The notes below the pieces were generated by a model. The model was not told the DNA's origin. It ran no database searches and saw nothing but the letters and a program-made list of their open reading frames with translations. The translations under genes and the position numbers were made by a program. Below are positions 51,685 to 60,863 of a DNA stretch of 64,000 bases, piece by piece. Numbering within the stretch: position 1 is the stretch's first letter; each line of letters begins with the position of its first letter. The DNA comes from Mesorhizobium comanense (lineage in GTDB: Bacteria; Pseudomonadota; Alphaproteobacteria; Rhizobiales; Rhizobiaceae), in the NCBI RefSeq assembly GCF_005503535.1, contig NZ_SCNN01000011.1:62001-126000 (forward strand), written 5' to 3'.

Positions 51685-52948
51685 CTTCGCGCCCAAACCG
51701 GGACGCGTCGTGACGGGCACCCCAAGCCGGCATGGCGGCCTCGACCTCGGCTTCCGATCCGAAGGCATCGGATGCGTAGCGGTCGACACGGAATCGCGCC
51801 GGAGCAACGAACGGCTGCTGTCCGAGCACGAGTTCCGACGCCAGCCGGCCGAGGCCCGGACCATGGGTGACGCCGCTCTCATTGTCGCCGCCGGCGACGA
51901 CGACATTGTCGCTGCCGGGCACCTTGCCGACGACAAGGCCATTGTCGGGCGTGTAGCACGGCACGCCTTGCGCCCAGCTCTCGAGTTTCGAGCCGCGCAG
52001 CGGCGGGAAGATGGCCTGCAACTCTGCCAGTTCCTCGTCGAACGTCTCCCGCATCAGATCGACATTGTGCGGCTGGCCCGGCTCGATCTCGCTGTCGCCG
52101 GTTTTGTACAGGGGCTTGTAGTGCCTGCCCGTGCCCCACATGACAGCGCCGAAGGTCTCGCGCAGCCACAGCCGCAACTCGCGGCACTGGACCGTCGGGA
52201 TCGTGGACGGCAATCCTCTGTCATCGGTGACGATGCGTGTCGCCACCACCCGCAGCAGCGGCAGCCGCCAGCCGAGACTTGAAATCACCTGGTTGTTCCA
52301 GGCACCGGCGGCGGCGATAGCGCCATCGGCCTCGATGCGGCCGCTGTCGGTTTCGATCGTCACCCGGCCGCCCGCATCATGGACGGCAGTGACGCGCGTC
52401 CCGTTTCGGAAGACGCCGCCGAGCTCGCCGATCTGGCCTGTCAGCACCTTCATCGCCAGCGAGGTGTCGACCTGGATGCCGTGCGGATTGTAGGCCGCCG
52501 AGTGGACGCGCGCCGGATCGATGAGACCCTGCATCCTGTGCCCGATCTGGGCAGCGTTCAGATCCTGCATTTCCGGCGGCGCGTAGGGAGATTCCAAGAC
52601 CGGGCGCACGAAGCGCTCGCGCCCGTCCTCGGTCAGCGCCATGATCAGGGTGCCGTTCGGCCGGTAGCCTATCTCGACGCCGACCTCGTGCAGCCGGCGA
52701 TAGAAATCGAGGCCGTATTGCTGCAGCTGGAACCCTTCCTCGCCAAGCGGGATCATGCCGGCGGACCAGTGGGAGACGAAACCCGCGCCGGCGCCGGTGG
52801 TCGCCGCGCCCGGCTGGCCCGCATCGATGACCGTCACCTGGCGCACGCCGGACCGCAGCAGATGCAGAGCCGCGCTGCAGCCGATGATGCCGCCGCCGAT
52901 CACTGCGATATGCCGGTTATCTCCACCGTGGTTGCCGTTTGCACTCAT
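51680..52948 (-). CDS. FAD-dependent oxidoreductase, DAO family
   Basis: A 422-residue flavoenzyme of the D-amino-acid/sarcosine oxidase family. The dinucleotide motif GGGIIG is at residues 17-22, GAATTGAGAGF follows near 47, and the C-terminal flavin loop GGDNESGVTHGPGLGRLASELVLG is near 372. It oxidises an amine (D-amino acid, N-methyl or cyclic amino acid) to the imine. ATG 52948 overlaps the S9 peptidase stop by ATGA, so it probably acts on a product released from peptides by that operon. The GQxH substitution sites that would tell substrates apart are not resolvable by eye. Confidence 0.88.
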   Translation of the reverse strand: MSANGNHGGDNRHIAVIGGGIIGCSAALHLLRSGVRQVTVIDAGQPGAATTGAGAGFVSHWSAGMIPLGEEGFQLQQYGLDFYRRLHEVGVEIGYRPNGTLIMALTEDGRERFVRPVLESPYAPPEMQDLNAAQIGHRMQGLIDPARVHSAAYNPHGIQVDTSLAMKVLTGQIGELGGVFRNGTRVTAVHDAGGRVTIETDSGRIEADGAIAAAGAWNNQVISSLGWRLPLLRVVATRIVTDDRGLPSTIPTVQCRELRLWLRETFGAVMWGTGRHYKPLYKTGDSEIEPGQPHNVDLMRETFDEELAELQAIFPPLRGSKLESWAQGVPCYTPDNGLVVGKVPGSDNVVVAGGDNESGVTHGPGLGRLASELVLGQQPFVAPARFRVDRYASDAFGSEAEVEAAMPAWGARHDASRFGREA

Positions 52949-54951
52949 CTTTGCTGTTCTCCCTTTTTCTGCGACGGCCCTGCCCCGCCGACCTTGGCGA
53001 TGTATCTGTCCAGCCACCACAGAATGCGCGCGGCACTGTCGATGTATTCGGGGTAGCCGCGCAGGCTGTGGCCGGCATTCGGATAGACCACGAGGGCGCT
53101 TGGCGCTCCGGACCTCAGGGCCGCGAAATGGCATTCTTCCGCCTGCCCCGGCGGCGTGCTCTTGTCGATGGCGCCAGCCATGATCAACGAAGGTACGACC
53201 TTCTTCTGCTTGTGGAAGGCCGGGCTGCGCGAAAAATAGTCGCCGCCGGACTGCCACGGCGATGTCGCCAGCATGATCTCGTCGAATTCGGGAATTTGCG
53301 ACGTGCGATGCTGGCTGTACCAGTCGCCGACCGGAGAGATCGGCACCGCAACGGCAAAGCGATCAGTCTGCGAGGGCAGCCAGGCAGACATGAAACCGCC
53401 ATAGCTGGTGCCGGTGACCGCAACGCGCGCGGCATCGACGATGCCTTGCCCGATCAGGGCATCAACCCCGCTGATGATGTCCTGCGCGTCGGCGCCGCCC
53501 ATATCGTCCTTGACCGCGCGGGCGAAACCGTCGCCCCGCCCCGTGCTGCCGCGCGGATTCGGGAACAGGACCGTCCAGCCACGGCTGGCAAGAATGGCGC
53601 CGGCGCGCGAGCGGCCAAGCCAGCGGTTGCGATGCGCCGAGACCGGCCCGCCATGCACGTCGACCAGCAGCGGCGTAGGGGCGGTCGCGCCGGAGGGGCG
53701 CACCAGCCAGCCCTGGATGTTCAGCCCGTCAGGCGCCGTCCATTCGAAGGCTTCGACAGTGCCGCATCGCGCCATCACGCCGGCGGCACTGGGCGCCGCC
53801 AGCGAAGCCACTTCAACGACTCTGCCGTCCGTTTCTTCAGCCAGGAACGGCGCGCGCGACCAGGATTCGGCGATAAACAGCGACCCCTTGTCTCCGATCG
53901 GGTGGGAAGCAGGCACCCACTCGCCGTGGGTCAATTCGCGCGATGCCCAATGTTGCGTCGCGGTCGCGGCGCCGACCGTGAAATCGCCGGTCACCGTTTC
54001 GGGCCCACGTGCGCCGGCGAAATGGACCGTCGTTGACGTGCGCCATTCGATCGATGTGACATCGACGCCCAAGGTCTCGGCGGTCGTGACCCCGCCGGTC
54101 TTCAGGTCGAGGATCGAAAGAAGGCCGGCGACCAGGCCCCGATCGCTGCAGAACGCCTGGATGAAGGCGACCTCGTCTCCCCCGGAGCTGCCCCGCACGC
54201 AGCCGATCTGGTCGGCGGGCGTATGGATGGTTCGCGCGGCGCCCGAGGCAGCATCGACCAGCGCAAGCCGCGCCCGATACCAACTGCCCTCGCTGTGATC
54301 GTCGCTGACCAATGCGGCGATGCCGTCATTGCCGGACCAGCTCGCTTCCCAGACATTCAGGGGCGGCGCCGTCAGCGCCCGCACGGCGCCTTCGAGGTTC
54401 CAGACCCATAGGCGGCGCCACAGATCGTCGCCCTCGCCCAGCCGCACTTCAGGCAGCCAGACAGCCGCTTCGGGGCTCTGTTTCTGAGCATAGCCACCAT
54501 GGATGCCGGCGAGATCGGCGGCGGTGCCGGCAACCACCAGGAGAAGTTTCCTGCCATCGGGAGACCAGTCGAGCTGTTCGATGCGTCCGCTCAAGGCGGC
54601 GCTGGCGACGACGGCGCCGTCAGACCGTATCTCTATCACGTCTGCCGCAGGATCGTCGCCCTGGCGGGCGAATGCCAGCAATTTGCCGTCTGGAGACAGG
54701 CGGATCTGGCGCGCTTCCCTTTCGCTCAGCCGCTCGGGTGCACCGCCACTGCGCTCGACCCGGTATAGCCTTACAGCGGGTCCGGCCTCGATCGGTCCTT
54801 CAAAACTCTGACCCATGAAATAGAGGTGACTTGCGCTGTGGTGGCCACAGAGGGAGCGAGCGGCGAAGACGTGGCCCGGGGCACCCAGAAGAGCGCCGTA
54901 GAACCCGTGAACGGCTTCGAATTCCGTCGACGAGCGAAAATCCCGTTGCAT
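52945..54951 (-). CDS. S9-family (prolyl oligopeptidase/DPP-like) serine peptidase
   Basis: A 668-residue peptidase. Residues about 60-400 form a beta-propeller of WD-like sheets (LSPDGKLLAFARQ, LDWSPDGRKLLLV), and residues about 420-660 the alpha/beta hydrolase domain. The triad is Ser516 (GTSYGGF), Asp596 (AGAIDKSTPP) and His628 (NAGHSLRG). There is no signal peptide, so it is cytoplasmic. ATG 54951 has GGGGAG six bases upstream; the longer open frame runs through the operator region. It would trim peptides imported by the Dpp system; acylaminoacyl-peptidase activity is possible. Confidence 0.9.
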   Translation of the reverse strand: MQRDFRSSTEFEAVHGFYGALLGAPGHVFAARSLCGHHSASHLYFMGQSFEGPIEAGPAVRLYRVERSGGAPERLSEREARQIRLSPDGKLLAFARQGDDPAADVIEIRSDGAVVASAALSGRIEQLDWSPDGRKLLLVVAGTAADLAGIHGGYAQKQSPEAAVWLPEVRLGEGDDLWRRLWVWNLEGAVRALTAPPLNVWEASWSGNDGIAALVSDDHSEGSWYRARLALVDAASGAARTIHTPADQIGCVRGSSGGDEVAFIQAFCSDRGLVAGLLSILDLKTGGVTTAETLGVDVTSIEWRTSTTVHFAGARGPETVTGDFTVGAATATQHWASRELTHGEWVPASHPIGDKGSLFIAESWSRAPFLAEETDGRVVEVASLAAPSAAGVMARCGTVEAFEWTAPDGLNIQGWLVRPSGATAPTPLLVDVHGGPVSAHRNRWLGRSRAGAILASRGWTVLFPNPRGSTGRGDGFARAVKDDMGGADAQDIISGVDALIGQGIVDAARVAVTGTSYGGFMSAWLPSQTDRFAVAVPISPVGDWYSQHRTSQIPEFDEIMLATSPWQSGGDYFSRSPAFHKQKKVVPSLIMAGAIDKSTPPGQAEECHFAALRSGAPSALVVYPNAGHSLRGYPEYIDSAARILWWLDRYIAKVGGAGPSQKKGEQQR

Positions 54952-55064
54952 CGGACACTCCCCGCAATAAGCGTTCCGGATCCGCCGCGCATCTCTCGAA
55001 CGGAGCCGCGCCACCACGTCCCGATAGCGGCGACGGCGACCATACAGGCTCAATCGGAGCTGTC

Positions 55065-55080
55065 TAGACACATGTGTCTG
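55065..55080. promoter_or_regulatory. Palindromic operator TAGACACATGTGTCTG (site A)
   Basis: AGACACA/TGTGTCT is a perfect 14-base palindrome centred at 55072, midway in the divergent spacer: 114 bases before the S9 peptidase start and 110 bases before the M19 start. It shares the pattern TAGACA-N2-T-N-TGTCT with site B before dppA. The form is that of GntR-type operators; the regulator is not identified in the window. Confidence 0.6.
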
Positions 55081-55181
55081 TGGCCTGATAGTTGATACGC
55101 ACTGCATCTGGTTCAAGCGTCCGGAACGCCCCTTTGATCCGGCATTCGTGGCGCTGGCATTGCCGAGAGAGCGAGGAAAAA

Positions 55182-56174
55182 GTGGACGTTTCAAATACCG
55201 CCCGGGCCATTTTCGACAGCGAAATCATATGGGACGCGCATTCCGGCTTCATGCCCGACCCGGCGGCGGACCTGAACAATCTGCAGATCTGGCGGGACGC
55301 GGGCATCGATTACCTTTCGATCGACGTCGGCTTCGATCTGCTGCCCTGGGAGCAGACGGTGCGGACGCTCGCAAACTTCCGCCACTGGATCCTTTCCAAT
55401 CCCCAGCACTACACGCTGGTCTCTTCCGTTGCTGAAATCCGCAAGGCCAAGACCGAAGGCAAACTGGCGATCACCTTCGACATCGAGGGCATGAACGCGC
55501 TCGACGGCCGCATCGAGATGGTGGAGTTCTATCACCAGCTCGGCGTGCGCCAGATCCTGTTCGCCTACAACAGGAACAACCTGGCCGGCGGCGGCTGCCA
55601 TGACGTCGAGACCGGCCTGACGAATTTCGGCCGCGAAGTCATCGACGAGATGAACCGCCTCGGCATGTTCGTCGACGTCACCCACACCGGCTACCGCACA
55701 TCGATGGAAGTGATGGAGTATTCCAACCGGCCGGTGATCTTCTCGCATTCCAATCCCAAGGCGCTGTGCGGCCACGGCCGCAATATCACCGACGACCAGA
55801 TCAAGGCTTGCGCGCGCACCGGCGGCATTGTCGCCATTGTCGGGCTGAACAGGTTCCTGGGCGAAAACCGGACGGACTCCGAAAGGCTGGCCGATCACAT
55901 CGACTATCTTGTCGACCTGATCGGCCCGCGCCATGTCGGCATCGGCCTGGACTATGCCTTTCCCGTCGACGTCAAGGGCATCGACCGCATCATCTCCGAC
56001 AACCCGCAATTCTGGCCGAAGAACGAATATCCGGAGGGCGCGACCACCTACTCGGCCCCCGGCCAGATGCGCGAACTGGCCGAGGTGCTGTTGCGTCGGG
56101 GCCAATCCGAGGGCGCGGTGCGCGATATCATGGGCGGCAATTTCATGCGGCTGGCCGCCGAAATCTGGAGCTAG
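55182..56174 (+). CDS. M19 membrane-dipeptidase-like protein with altered zinc ligand
   Basis: A 330-residue TIM-barrel protein of the renal dipeptidase family. Zinc ligands His20, Glu102 (IEGMNAL), His168 (DVTHTG) and His189 (FSHSNPKAL) and the RNITDDQIKA helix are present. The normal His-x-Asp motif at 20-22 is His-Ser-Gly, so one ligand (Asp22) is missing. Family members cleave dipeptides, including those with D-residues at the C terminus. GTG 55182 follows GAGGA. It is divergent from the S9 peptidase and 290 bases ahead of the Dpp operon. Activity may be reduced or the substrate different. Confidence 0.85.
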   Translation: MDVSNTARAIFDSEIIWDAHSGFMPDPAADLNNLQIWRDAGIDYLSIDVGFDLLPWEQTVRTLANFRHWILSNPQHYTLVSSVAEIRKAKTEGKLAITFDIEGMNALDGRIEMVEFYHQLGVRQILFAYNRNNLAGGGCHDVETGLTNFGREVIDEMNRLGMFVDVTHTGYRTSMEVMEYSNRPVIFSHSNPKALCGHGRNITDDQIKACARTGGIVAIVGLNRFLGENRTDSERLADHIDYLVDLIGPRHVGIGLDYAFPVDVKGIDRIISDNPQFWPKNEYPEGATTYSAPGQMRELAEVLLRRGQSEGAVRDIMGGNFMRLAAEIWS

Positions 56175-56356
56175 CGGGAAGACAGCCGGCTCTTGCACAG
56201 TTGATCCACCCCGCGACGAATGACGGGCCAGCCCGGCACAGGGGCTGGCAATGATTTCGGCACGCCTGCCGGGCATCGGCAAGGGCGAGTCGGATCTGCG
56301 TTTTTTCTGCAAGAGCGACCGTGTTCAAGATTCGGCCCTGCCAGCAAAATTTTCGC

Positions 56357-56372
56357 TAGACATGTATGTCTA
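56357..56372. promoter_or_regulatory. Palindromic operator TAGACATGTATGTCTA (site B)
   Basis: TAGACAT and ATGTCTA are perfect inverted 7-mers separated by GT, 93 bases before the dppA start. The site is in a 290-base spacer (56175-56464) that has no gene and is AT-rich at its right end. The agreement with site A at 55065-55080 suggests one regulator for peptidases and transporter. Confidence 0.6.
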
Positions 56373-56464
56373 TACCTAGCAGTTTTAGCCGACCGATAAA
56401 TTCGGCACGGTCTGAAAAGGCCAGCCATTCAAAGCCGGCAACGAAAACAGCTGAGGGGTAGAGC

Positions 56465-58024
56465 ATGTCCATTTTAACCGACACCAGGGTTTCGCGGCGC
56501 AGCCTGCTGGCTGGAGCCGGAGCCTTCGGTCTTGCCTCCATGGTCAATCCAAAGATCTCCTGGTCGGCCGACGGACCAATCCTGAAAGTGCGTTCCTACG
56601 CCGACATCCAGACACTGGATCCCTGCTTCCGGCTGGCCGCTCCCGAAGGCGACATCACCAGCGTGATCTTCGCCGGCCTCGTCGTCACCACGCCCGGCGA
56701 CAGCTGGGGCTGGCGGCCGATGGCGGCGGAAACGATCACGCAGCTCGATCCGCTGACCGTGGCCTTCAAGCTGCGCGACAATATCGGCTTCACCGACGGT
56801 TACGGCCAGATGACGGCGGAGGACGTCAAGTTCTCCATAGAGCGCATCGCCGACCCCGCCAACAAGAGCCCCTATGCCGGTGACTGGGCGACGCTCAAGG
56901 AGGTCGAGGTCAAGGACAAGCTGTCGGGCATCATCCATCTCAAGCAGGCCTTCGCGCCGCTGTGGACATCGACCTTGCCGACGCCGTCCGGTACCATCCT
57001 GTCGAAGAAGGCCATCACGGAACTCGGCGGCAAGCTTGGCGTCAAGCCGGTCGCGCAGTCCGGTCCCTATATCCTGAAGGAATGGCTGCCGAAGCAGCGC
57101 ACCGTGCTGGTGCGCAATCCCGACTGGAAATACGAGCCGGGCGGCTTCGCCGAAATCCACATCCACCCGATCGAGGACGAGAAGACCGGCGAACTCGGCT
57201 ATGAGGCCGGCGACCTCGACTACACCTGGACCGCGGTCTCCTCGATCTCGCGGCTGAAGCAGACGCCGCCACCCAAGACCAAGGTGGTGGAGAAGCCGTC
57301 GCTGGCCTTTGTCTGGCTCGGCATGAACCAGGATGTCGCGCCCTTCAACAATCCGAACGTGCGCCGCGCGGTTCAGTACGCCGTGGATCGCAAGGCCGTG
57401 GTCGACGCCGCCTATTTCGGAGCCGCCGCCACGGCCACCGGCATCATCGCGCCCGGCCTGCCGGGCCACCGCGAGAAAAACCTCTACGACTTCGACCCGG
57501 ACCGCGCCCGCGACATGCTCGCCAAGGAAGGCGTCGCCGGCGCCACGATCACGCTCGACATCCTCAACAAGACGGAGCGCCTCACCGCCGCGCAGGTGGT
57601 GCAGTCGAACCTGCAGGATGTCGGCTTGAACGTCGAGATCAAGCAGAACGACAGCGGCACGTTCTGGACGCTCGGCGCCAAGGAAGGCGACTACTGGAAC
57701 AAGCTGCAGATGATCATCAGCCGCTTCTCCATGCAGCCTGATCCGAGCTGGGCAACCGCCTGGTTCACGCGCGACCAGATCGGCGTCTGGAACTGGGAGC
57801 GCTTTTCCAGCGAGGAATTCGACAAGCTCAATGCCGAAGGTATGGTCGAGCTCGACCCGGCCAAGCGCGACGTCATCTACAAGAAGCTGCAGGACCTCAT
57901 GGAGGAAAACGGCAACTATGTCTTCCTGACCCATGAGGTGACCGGCGTCATGTATCGCGACTCCGTCGCGGCCGGGCTGAAGCCGAACGGGGAACCCGTG
58001 TTCACCGACTTCAAACCGGCATGA
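56465..58024 (+). CDS. Peptide ABC transporter substrate-binding protein (DppA/OppA-like)
   Basis: A 519-residue SBP_bac_5 protein. The N terminus has a Tat-like signal, SRRSLLAGAGAFGLAS at residues 10-25. Typical features are DPCFRLAAPEGDITSVIFAGLV, the MTAEDVKFSIERIADPANKSPY helix near 119 and FNNPNVRRAVQYAVDRKAVVDAAYFG near 295. It binds short peptides or related compounds in the periplasm. ATG 56465 follows GAGGGG. It leads dppABCDF-like genes with a hairpin after it and operator site B before it. Confidence 0.92.
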   Translation: MSILTDTRVSRRSLLAGAGAFGLASMVNPKISWSADGPILKVRSYADIQTLDPCFRLAAPEGDITSVIFAGLVVTTPGDSWGWRPMAAETITQLDPLTVAFKLRDNIGFTDGYGQMTAEDVKFSIERIADPANKSPYAGDWATLKEVEVKDKLSGIIHLKQAFAPLWTSTLPTPSGTILSKKAITELGGKLGVKPVAQSGPYILKEWLPKQRTVLVRNPDWKYEPGGFAEIHIHPIEDEKTGELGYEAGDLDYTWTAVSSISRLKQTPPPKTKVVEKPSLAFVWLGMNQDVAPFNNPNVRRAVQYAVDRKAVVDAAYFGAAATATGIIAPGLPGHREKNLYDFDPDRARDMLAKEGVAGATITLDILNKTERLTAAQVVQSNLQDVGLNVEIKQNDSGTFWTLGAKEGDYWNKLQMIISRFSMQPDPSWATAWFTRDQIGVWNWERFSSEEFDKLNAEGMVELDPAKRDVIYKKLQDLMEENGNYVFLTHEVTGVMYRDSVAAGLKPNGEPVFTDFKPA

Positions 58025-58033
58025 TTTCTGCCC

Positions 58034-58051
58034 GCGGGGTGCCAGCCCCGC
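58034..58051 (+). other. 6-bp GC hairpin after dppA-like gene
   Basis: GCGGGG (58034-58039) pairs with CCCCGC (58046-58051) around TGCCAG in the 46-base gap between the binding-protein and first permease genes. It has the same position as hairpins in the 5557-5581 and 29715-29739 gaps of other ABC operons in this window. Confidence 0.5.
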
Positions 58052-58070
58052 CCTTTCGGCAGGTATTGAA

Positions 58071-59018
58071 ATGATCCGCTACGCAATCAAGCGTCTGTGG
58101 CTAGGCGCCATCATCATCAGCTTCGCGCTGATGATGATGTTCGCCATGGTCTACCTCATCCCTGGCGACCCCGCCTCCGTGGCGCTGGGGCCGCGCGCGA
58201 CGCCGGAGATGAAGGAGGCGCTGCGCGAGCGCATGGGGCTGGATCAGCCAGTCTGGCGTCAATTCACGAACTTCTACGGATCGGCCCTGCATGGCGACCT
58301 CGGCACGGAGGTCCTGTCCAACCGGCCGGTGTTGAACGTGGTGATGGAGCAATTGCCGTTCACGCTGGCGCTCATTGTCGGCGGCATCGTCTGGTCGGTG
58401 GCGCTCGGCATCCCGCTTGGCTGCATCGCGGCGGTGCGGCGCGGCGGCTTCGTCGACCAGGTGATCGGCGTTCTGTCGGTGGCGATGATCGCGGTGCCGT
58501 CCTTCGTCGTCGCCATCTATTCGCTGCTGGTCTTCGCCGTGGCCCTGCAATGGTTGCCCGCGATCGGCGCCGGCGAGCCCGGAAACATCGCCAGCCAGCT
58601 TCAGCATCTCATCTTGCCGTCGCTGGCGGTCGGCCTTGGCTGGATCGGCTACATCTCGCGCATGGTGCGCGCCTCGATGCTGGAGACGCTTGAGGCGAGC
58701 CACATCCGCACCGCGCGCGCCTTCGGCCTGCCCGAGCATCGCATCATCTACACCTACGCGCTGCGCATCGCCGTGCTGCCGACGATCACCCTGCTCGGCG
58801 TCGGCATCGGCCACATGCTGTCGTCCTCGGTCTTCGCCGAAATCGTCTTCGCCCGTCCCGGCATCGGCAAGCTGGTCTACGAGGCGATTTCGGTGCGCAA
58901 CTACCCGATCGTATCCGGCGCCGTGCTGGTCACCACCGTCTTCTTCGTCCTCGTCAACGTAGCCGCCGACATACTGGTCGGCCTCCTGGATCCCCGTGTC
59001 AGATCAAGCTTCAACTGA
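58071..59018 (+). CDS. Peptide ABC transporter permease (DppB-like)
   Basis: A 315-residue membrane protein with six spans: the first is AIIISFALMMMFAMVYLIPGDPA, typical of DppB/OppB with its PGDPA motif. The EAA loop SHIRTARAFGLPEHRIIYTYALRIAVLP is near residue 210, and EIVFARPGIGKLVYEAISVRNYPIVSG follows. Its end overlaps the next gene by 23 bases. It pairs with DppC to form the channel. Confidence 0.93.
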   Translation: MIRYAIKRLWLGAIIISFALMMMFAMVYLIPGDPASVALGPRATPEMKEALRERMGLDQPVWRQFTNFYGSALHGDLGTEVLSNRPVLNVVMEQLPFTLALIVGGIVWSVALGIPLGCIAAVRRGGFVDQVIGVLSVAMIAVPSFVVAIYSLLVFAVALQWLPAIGAGEPGNIASQLQHLILPSLAVGLGWIGYISRMVRASMLETLEASHIRTARAFGLPEHRIIYTYALRIAVLPTITLLGVGIGHMLSSSVFAEIVFARPGIGKLVYEAISVRNYPIVSGAVLVTTVFFVLVNVAADILVGLLDPRVRSSFN

Positions 59019-59883
59019 GCTGTCCTTCCGGAGCAGTCGCCTCGGCGGCGCGTGGCGCACGGTCCGGCGCATCATGCGCGAACCGCTCGGCGCCATCGGC
59101 CTGACGCTCGTGGCGGTGGTGGTGCTGTCGGCGATCTTCGCCGGCGTGTTGACCAGTTACGCACCGAGCAAGATTTCGCCGACCGAGCGCTTCGCCTCGC
59201 CGAGCCTCCTGCATGTGCTCGGCACCGACCATCTCGGCCGCGATCTTTTCACCCGCGTACTCTACGGCGGACGCGTGGCCTTGATGATCGCGCTCGGTTC
59301 GACCCTTGTGTCGCTGATCGTCGGCGTCGTGCTGGGGCTGATCGCCGGCTATGGGCCGCGCTGGCTCGACAACATTTTGCTGCTCGTCTTCGACGCCGTG
59401 AAGAGCTTTCCGACCGTCATGCTGGCGCTGACCCTTGTCACCCTTTTCGGCCCTTCGCTCTATGCGGTGGTTGTCGTGGTGATGCTGGTCAACGTGCCAG
59501 GCTATGCGCGCATCATCCGGACGCAGACGCTGGTGTTGAAATCCGCCGAACACGTCATGGCGGCGCGCTCCATGGGTGCAAGCGCCGGCCGCATCCTGCG
59601 CGTCCATATCCTGCCCAACATCATCGGTCCGATCCTGATCCTGGTGTCGATGGACATTCCCGTCGTGGTGGCGATCGAGGCGGGCATGAGCTTCCTCGGG
59701 CTGGGCGTGCGTCCGCCCACGCCCAGCTGGGGCGCGATCCTCAATGACGGCTTCGCCAACATCCGCGATTCCTACTGGATCGTGATCGCCGGCGGTCTTC
59801 CGATCGTGCTGACGACACTCGGCTTCACCTTCTTCGGCGAGACCTTGCGTGACCTCTTCGATCCCAGGCTGAAGGGGCGGTGA
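58996..59883 (+). CDS. Peptide ABC transporter permease (DppC-like)
   Basis: A 295-residue permease with an N-terminal tail, first span PLGAIGLTLVAVVVLSAIFAGVL, and the family segment LGTDHLGRDLFTRVLYGGRVALMIAL near residue 74. The EAA loop is SAEHVMAARSMGASAGRILRVHILPNII near 180. The start used is GTG 58996 inside the dppB end; no closer start gives the usual N-terminal tail. It shares one base with the dppD start. Confidence 0.9.
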   Translation: MSDQASTELSFRSSRLGGAWRTVRRIMREPLGAIGLTLVAVVVLSAIFAGVLTSYAPSKISPTERFASPSLLHVLGTDHLGRDLFTRVLYGGRVALMIALGSTLVSLIVGVVLGLIAGYGPRWLDNILLLVFDAVKSFPTVMLALTLVTLFGPSLYAVVVVVMLVNVPGYARIIRTQTLVLKSAEHVMAARSMGASAGRILRVHILPNIIGPILILVSMDIPVVVAIEAGMSFLGLGVRPPTPSWGAILNDGFANIRDSYWIVIAGGLPIVLTTLGFTFFGETLRDLFDPRLKGR

Positions 59884-60863
59884 TGACGGTTCTGGCGGTC
59901 AAGAATTTGAGCGTTGCGTTCCACACCGAGAGCGGCCGGCTGGAAGCGCTGAAGGACGTCAGCTTCAAGGTGCCTGCCAACCGCAGCGTCGGCGTGGTCG
60001 GCGAATCCGGCTGCGGGAAATCCACGCTCATCAACGCCATTCTCGGCCTGCTTGCCGACAATGGCGAGATCTCTGCCGGCGAGATCGTCTTCGAAGGCGA
60101 CAAGGACCTCACGCGGCTCGACGCAGCCGCGATGCGCAATCTGCGCGGCCAACGCATCGCCACCGTGTTCCAGGATCCGATGGGCGCGCTTAACCCGGTG
60201 CTGTCCGTCGGGCGGCAGATGCGCGACATCCAGTATCGCTCCGGCCTGTCGAAGCGCGACAAGGACGCGCGCTCGGTCGCCATGCTGCGCAAAGTGCGCA
60301 TTCCCGATCCGGAGAGCCGGCTGGCGCAATTTCCGCACGAATTCTCCGGCGGCATGAAACAGCGCATCGCCATCGCCATGGCACTGATGATGGAGCCGGC
60401 GCTGCTGATCGCCGACGAGCCGACCACGGCGCTCGACGCGACGCTGGAGGTGGCCACGATCGAGTTGCTCAAGGACCTGCAACGCGAAATCGGCTGTTCG
60501 GTGCTGTTCATCTCGCACCATCTGGGGGTCATTGCCGAACTCTGCGACGAGATGATCGTGATGTATGCCGGCGAAGTGGTGGAGAGCGGCACCACCCGCG
60601 AAATCTTCCACGACGCCCGCCATCCCTATACGCAAAAGCTGCTCGCCTGCGATCCGGCGCGACTGTCCCGGCGCGTGCCGCGGTTGCCGACGATCGCCGG
60701 AACCTTGCCGGACCTGCGTCGGCGGCCAAGCGGCTGCGTCTTCCAGCCGCGCTGCGACCGTGCCGATGCGCAATGCCTCGATGTGCCACCCGGTGCTTCA
60801 ATCGGCGGCTCCCATATCGCCCGCTGCTGGCATGCGGACATTCCGCTGGGAGTGAGCGCATGA
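59883..60863 (+). CDS. Peptide ABC transporter ATPase (DppD-like)
   Basis: A 326-residue ATPase. Walker A GESGCGKST (near 39-47), signature EFSGGMKQRIAIAMALMMEPALLIADEPTTALD with the MKQR form typical of DppD/OppD, and the C-terminal oligopeptide extension with an iron-sulfur-type cysteine set (GCVFQPRCDRADAQC, later CWH). ATG 59883 shares one base with the dppC stop. Partner of the 60860-61837 ATPase. Confidence 0.93.
   Translation: MTVLAVKNLSVAFHTESGRLEALKDVSFKVPANRSVGVVGESGCGKSTLINAILGLLADNGEISAGEIVFEGDKDLTRLDAAAMRNLRGQRIATVFQDPMGALNPVLSVGRQMRDIQYRSGLSKRDKDARSVAMLRKVRIPDPESRLAQFPHEFSGGMKQRIAIAMALMMEPALLIADEPTTALDATLEVATIELLKDLQREIGCSVLFISHHLGVIAELCDEMIVMYAGEVVESGTTREIFHDARHPYTQKLLACDPARLSRRVPRLPTIAGTLPDLRRRPSGCVFQPRCDRADAQCLDVPPGASIGGSHIARCWHADIPLGVSA

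Noticed and set aside
54952-55194. N-terminal extension of the S9 peptidase through the divergent spacer
   Set aside because: It would cover operator site A and consists of Arg-rich sequence; ATG 54951 has a strong ribosome site.
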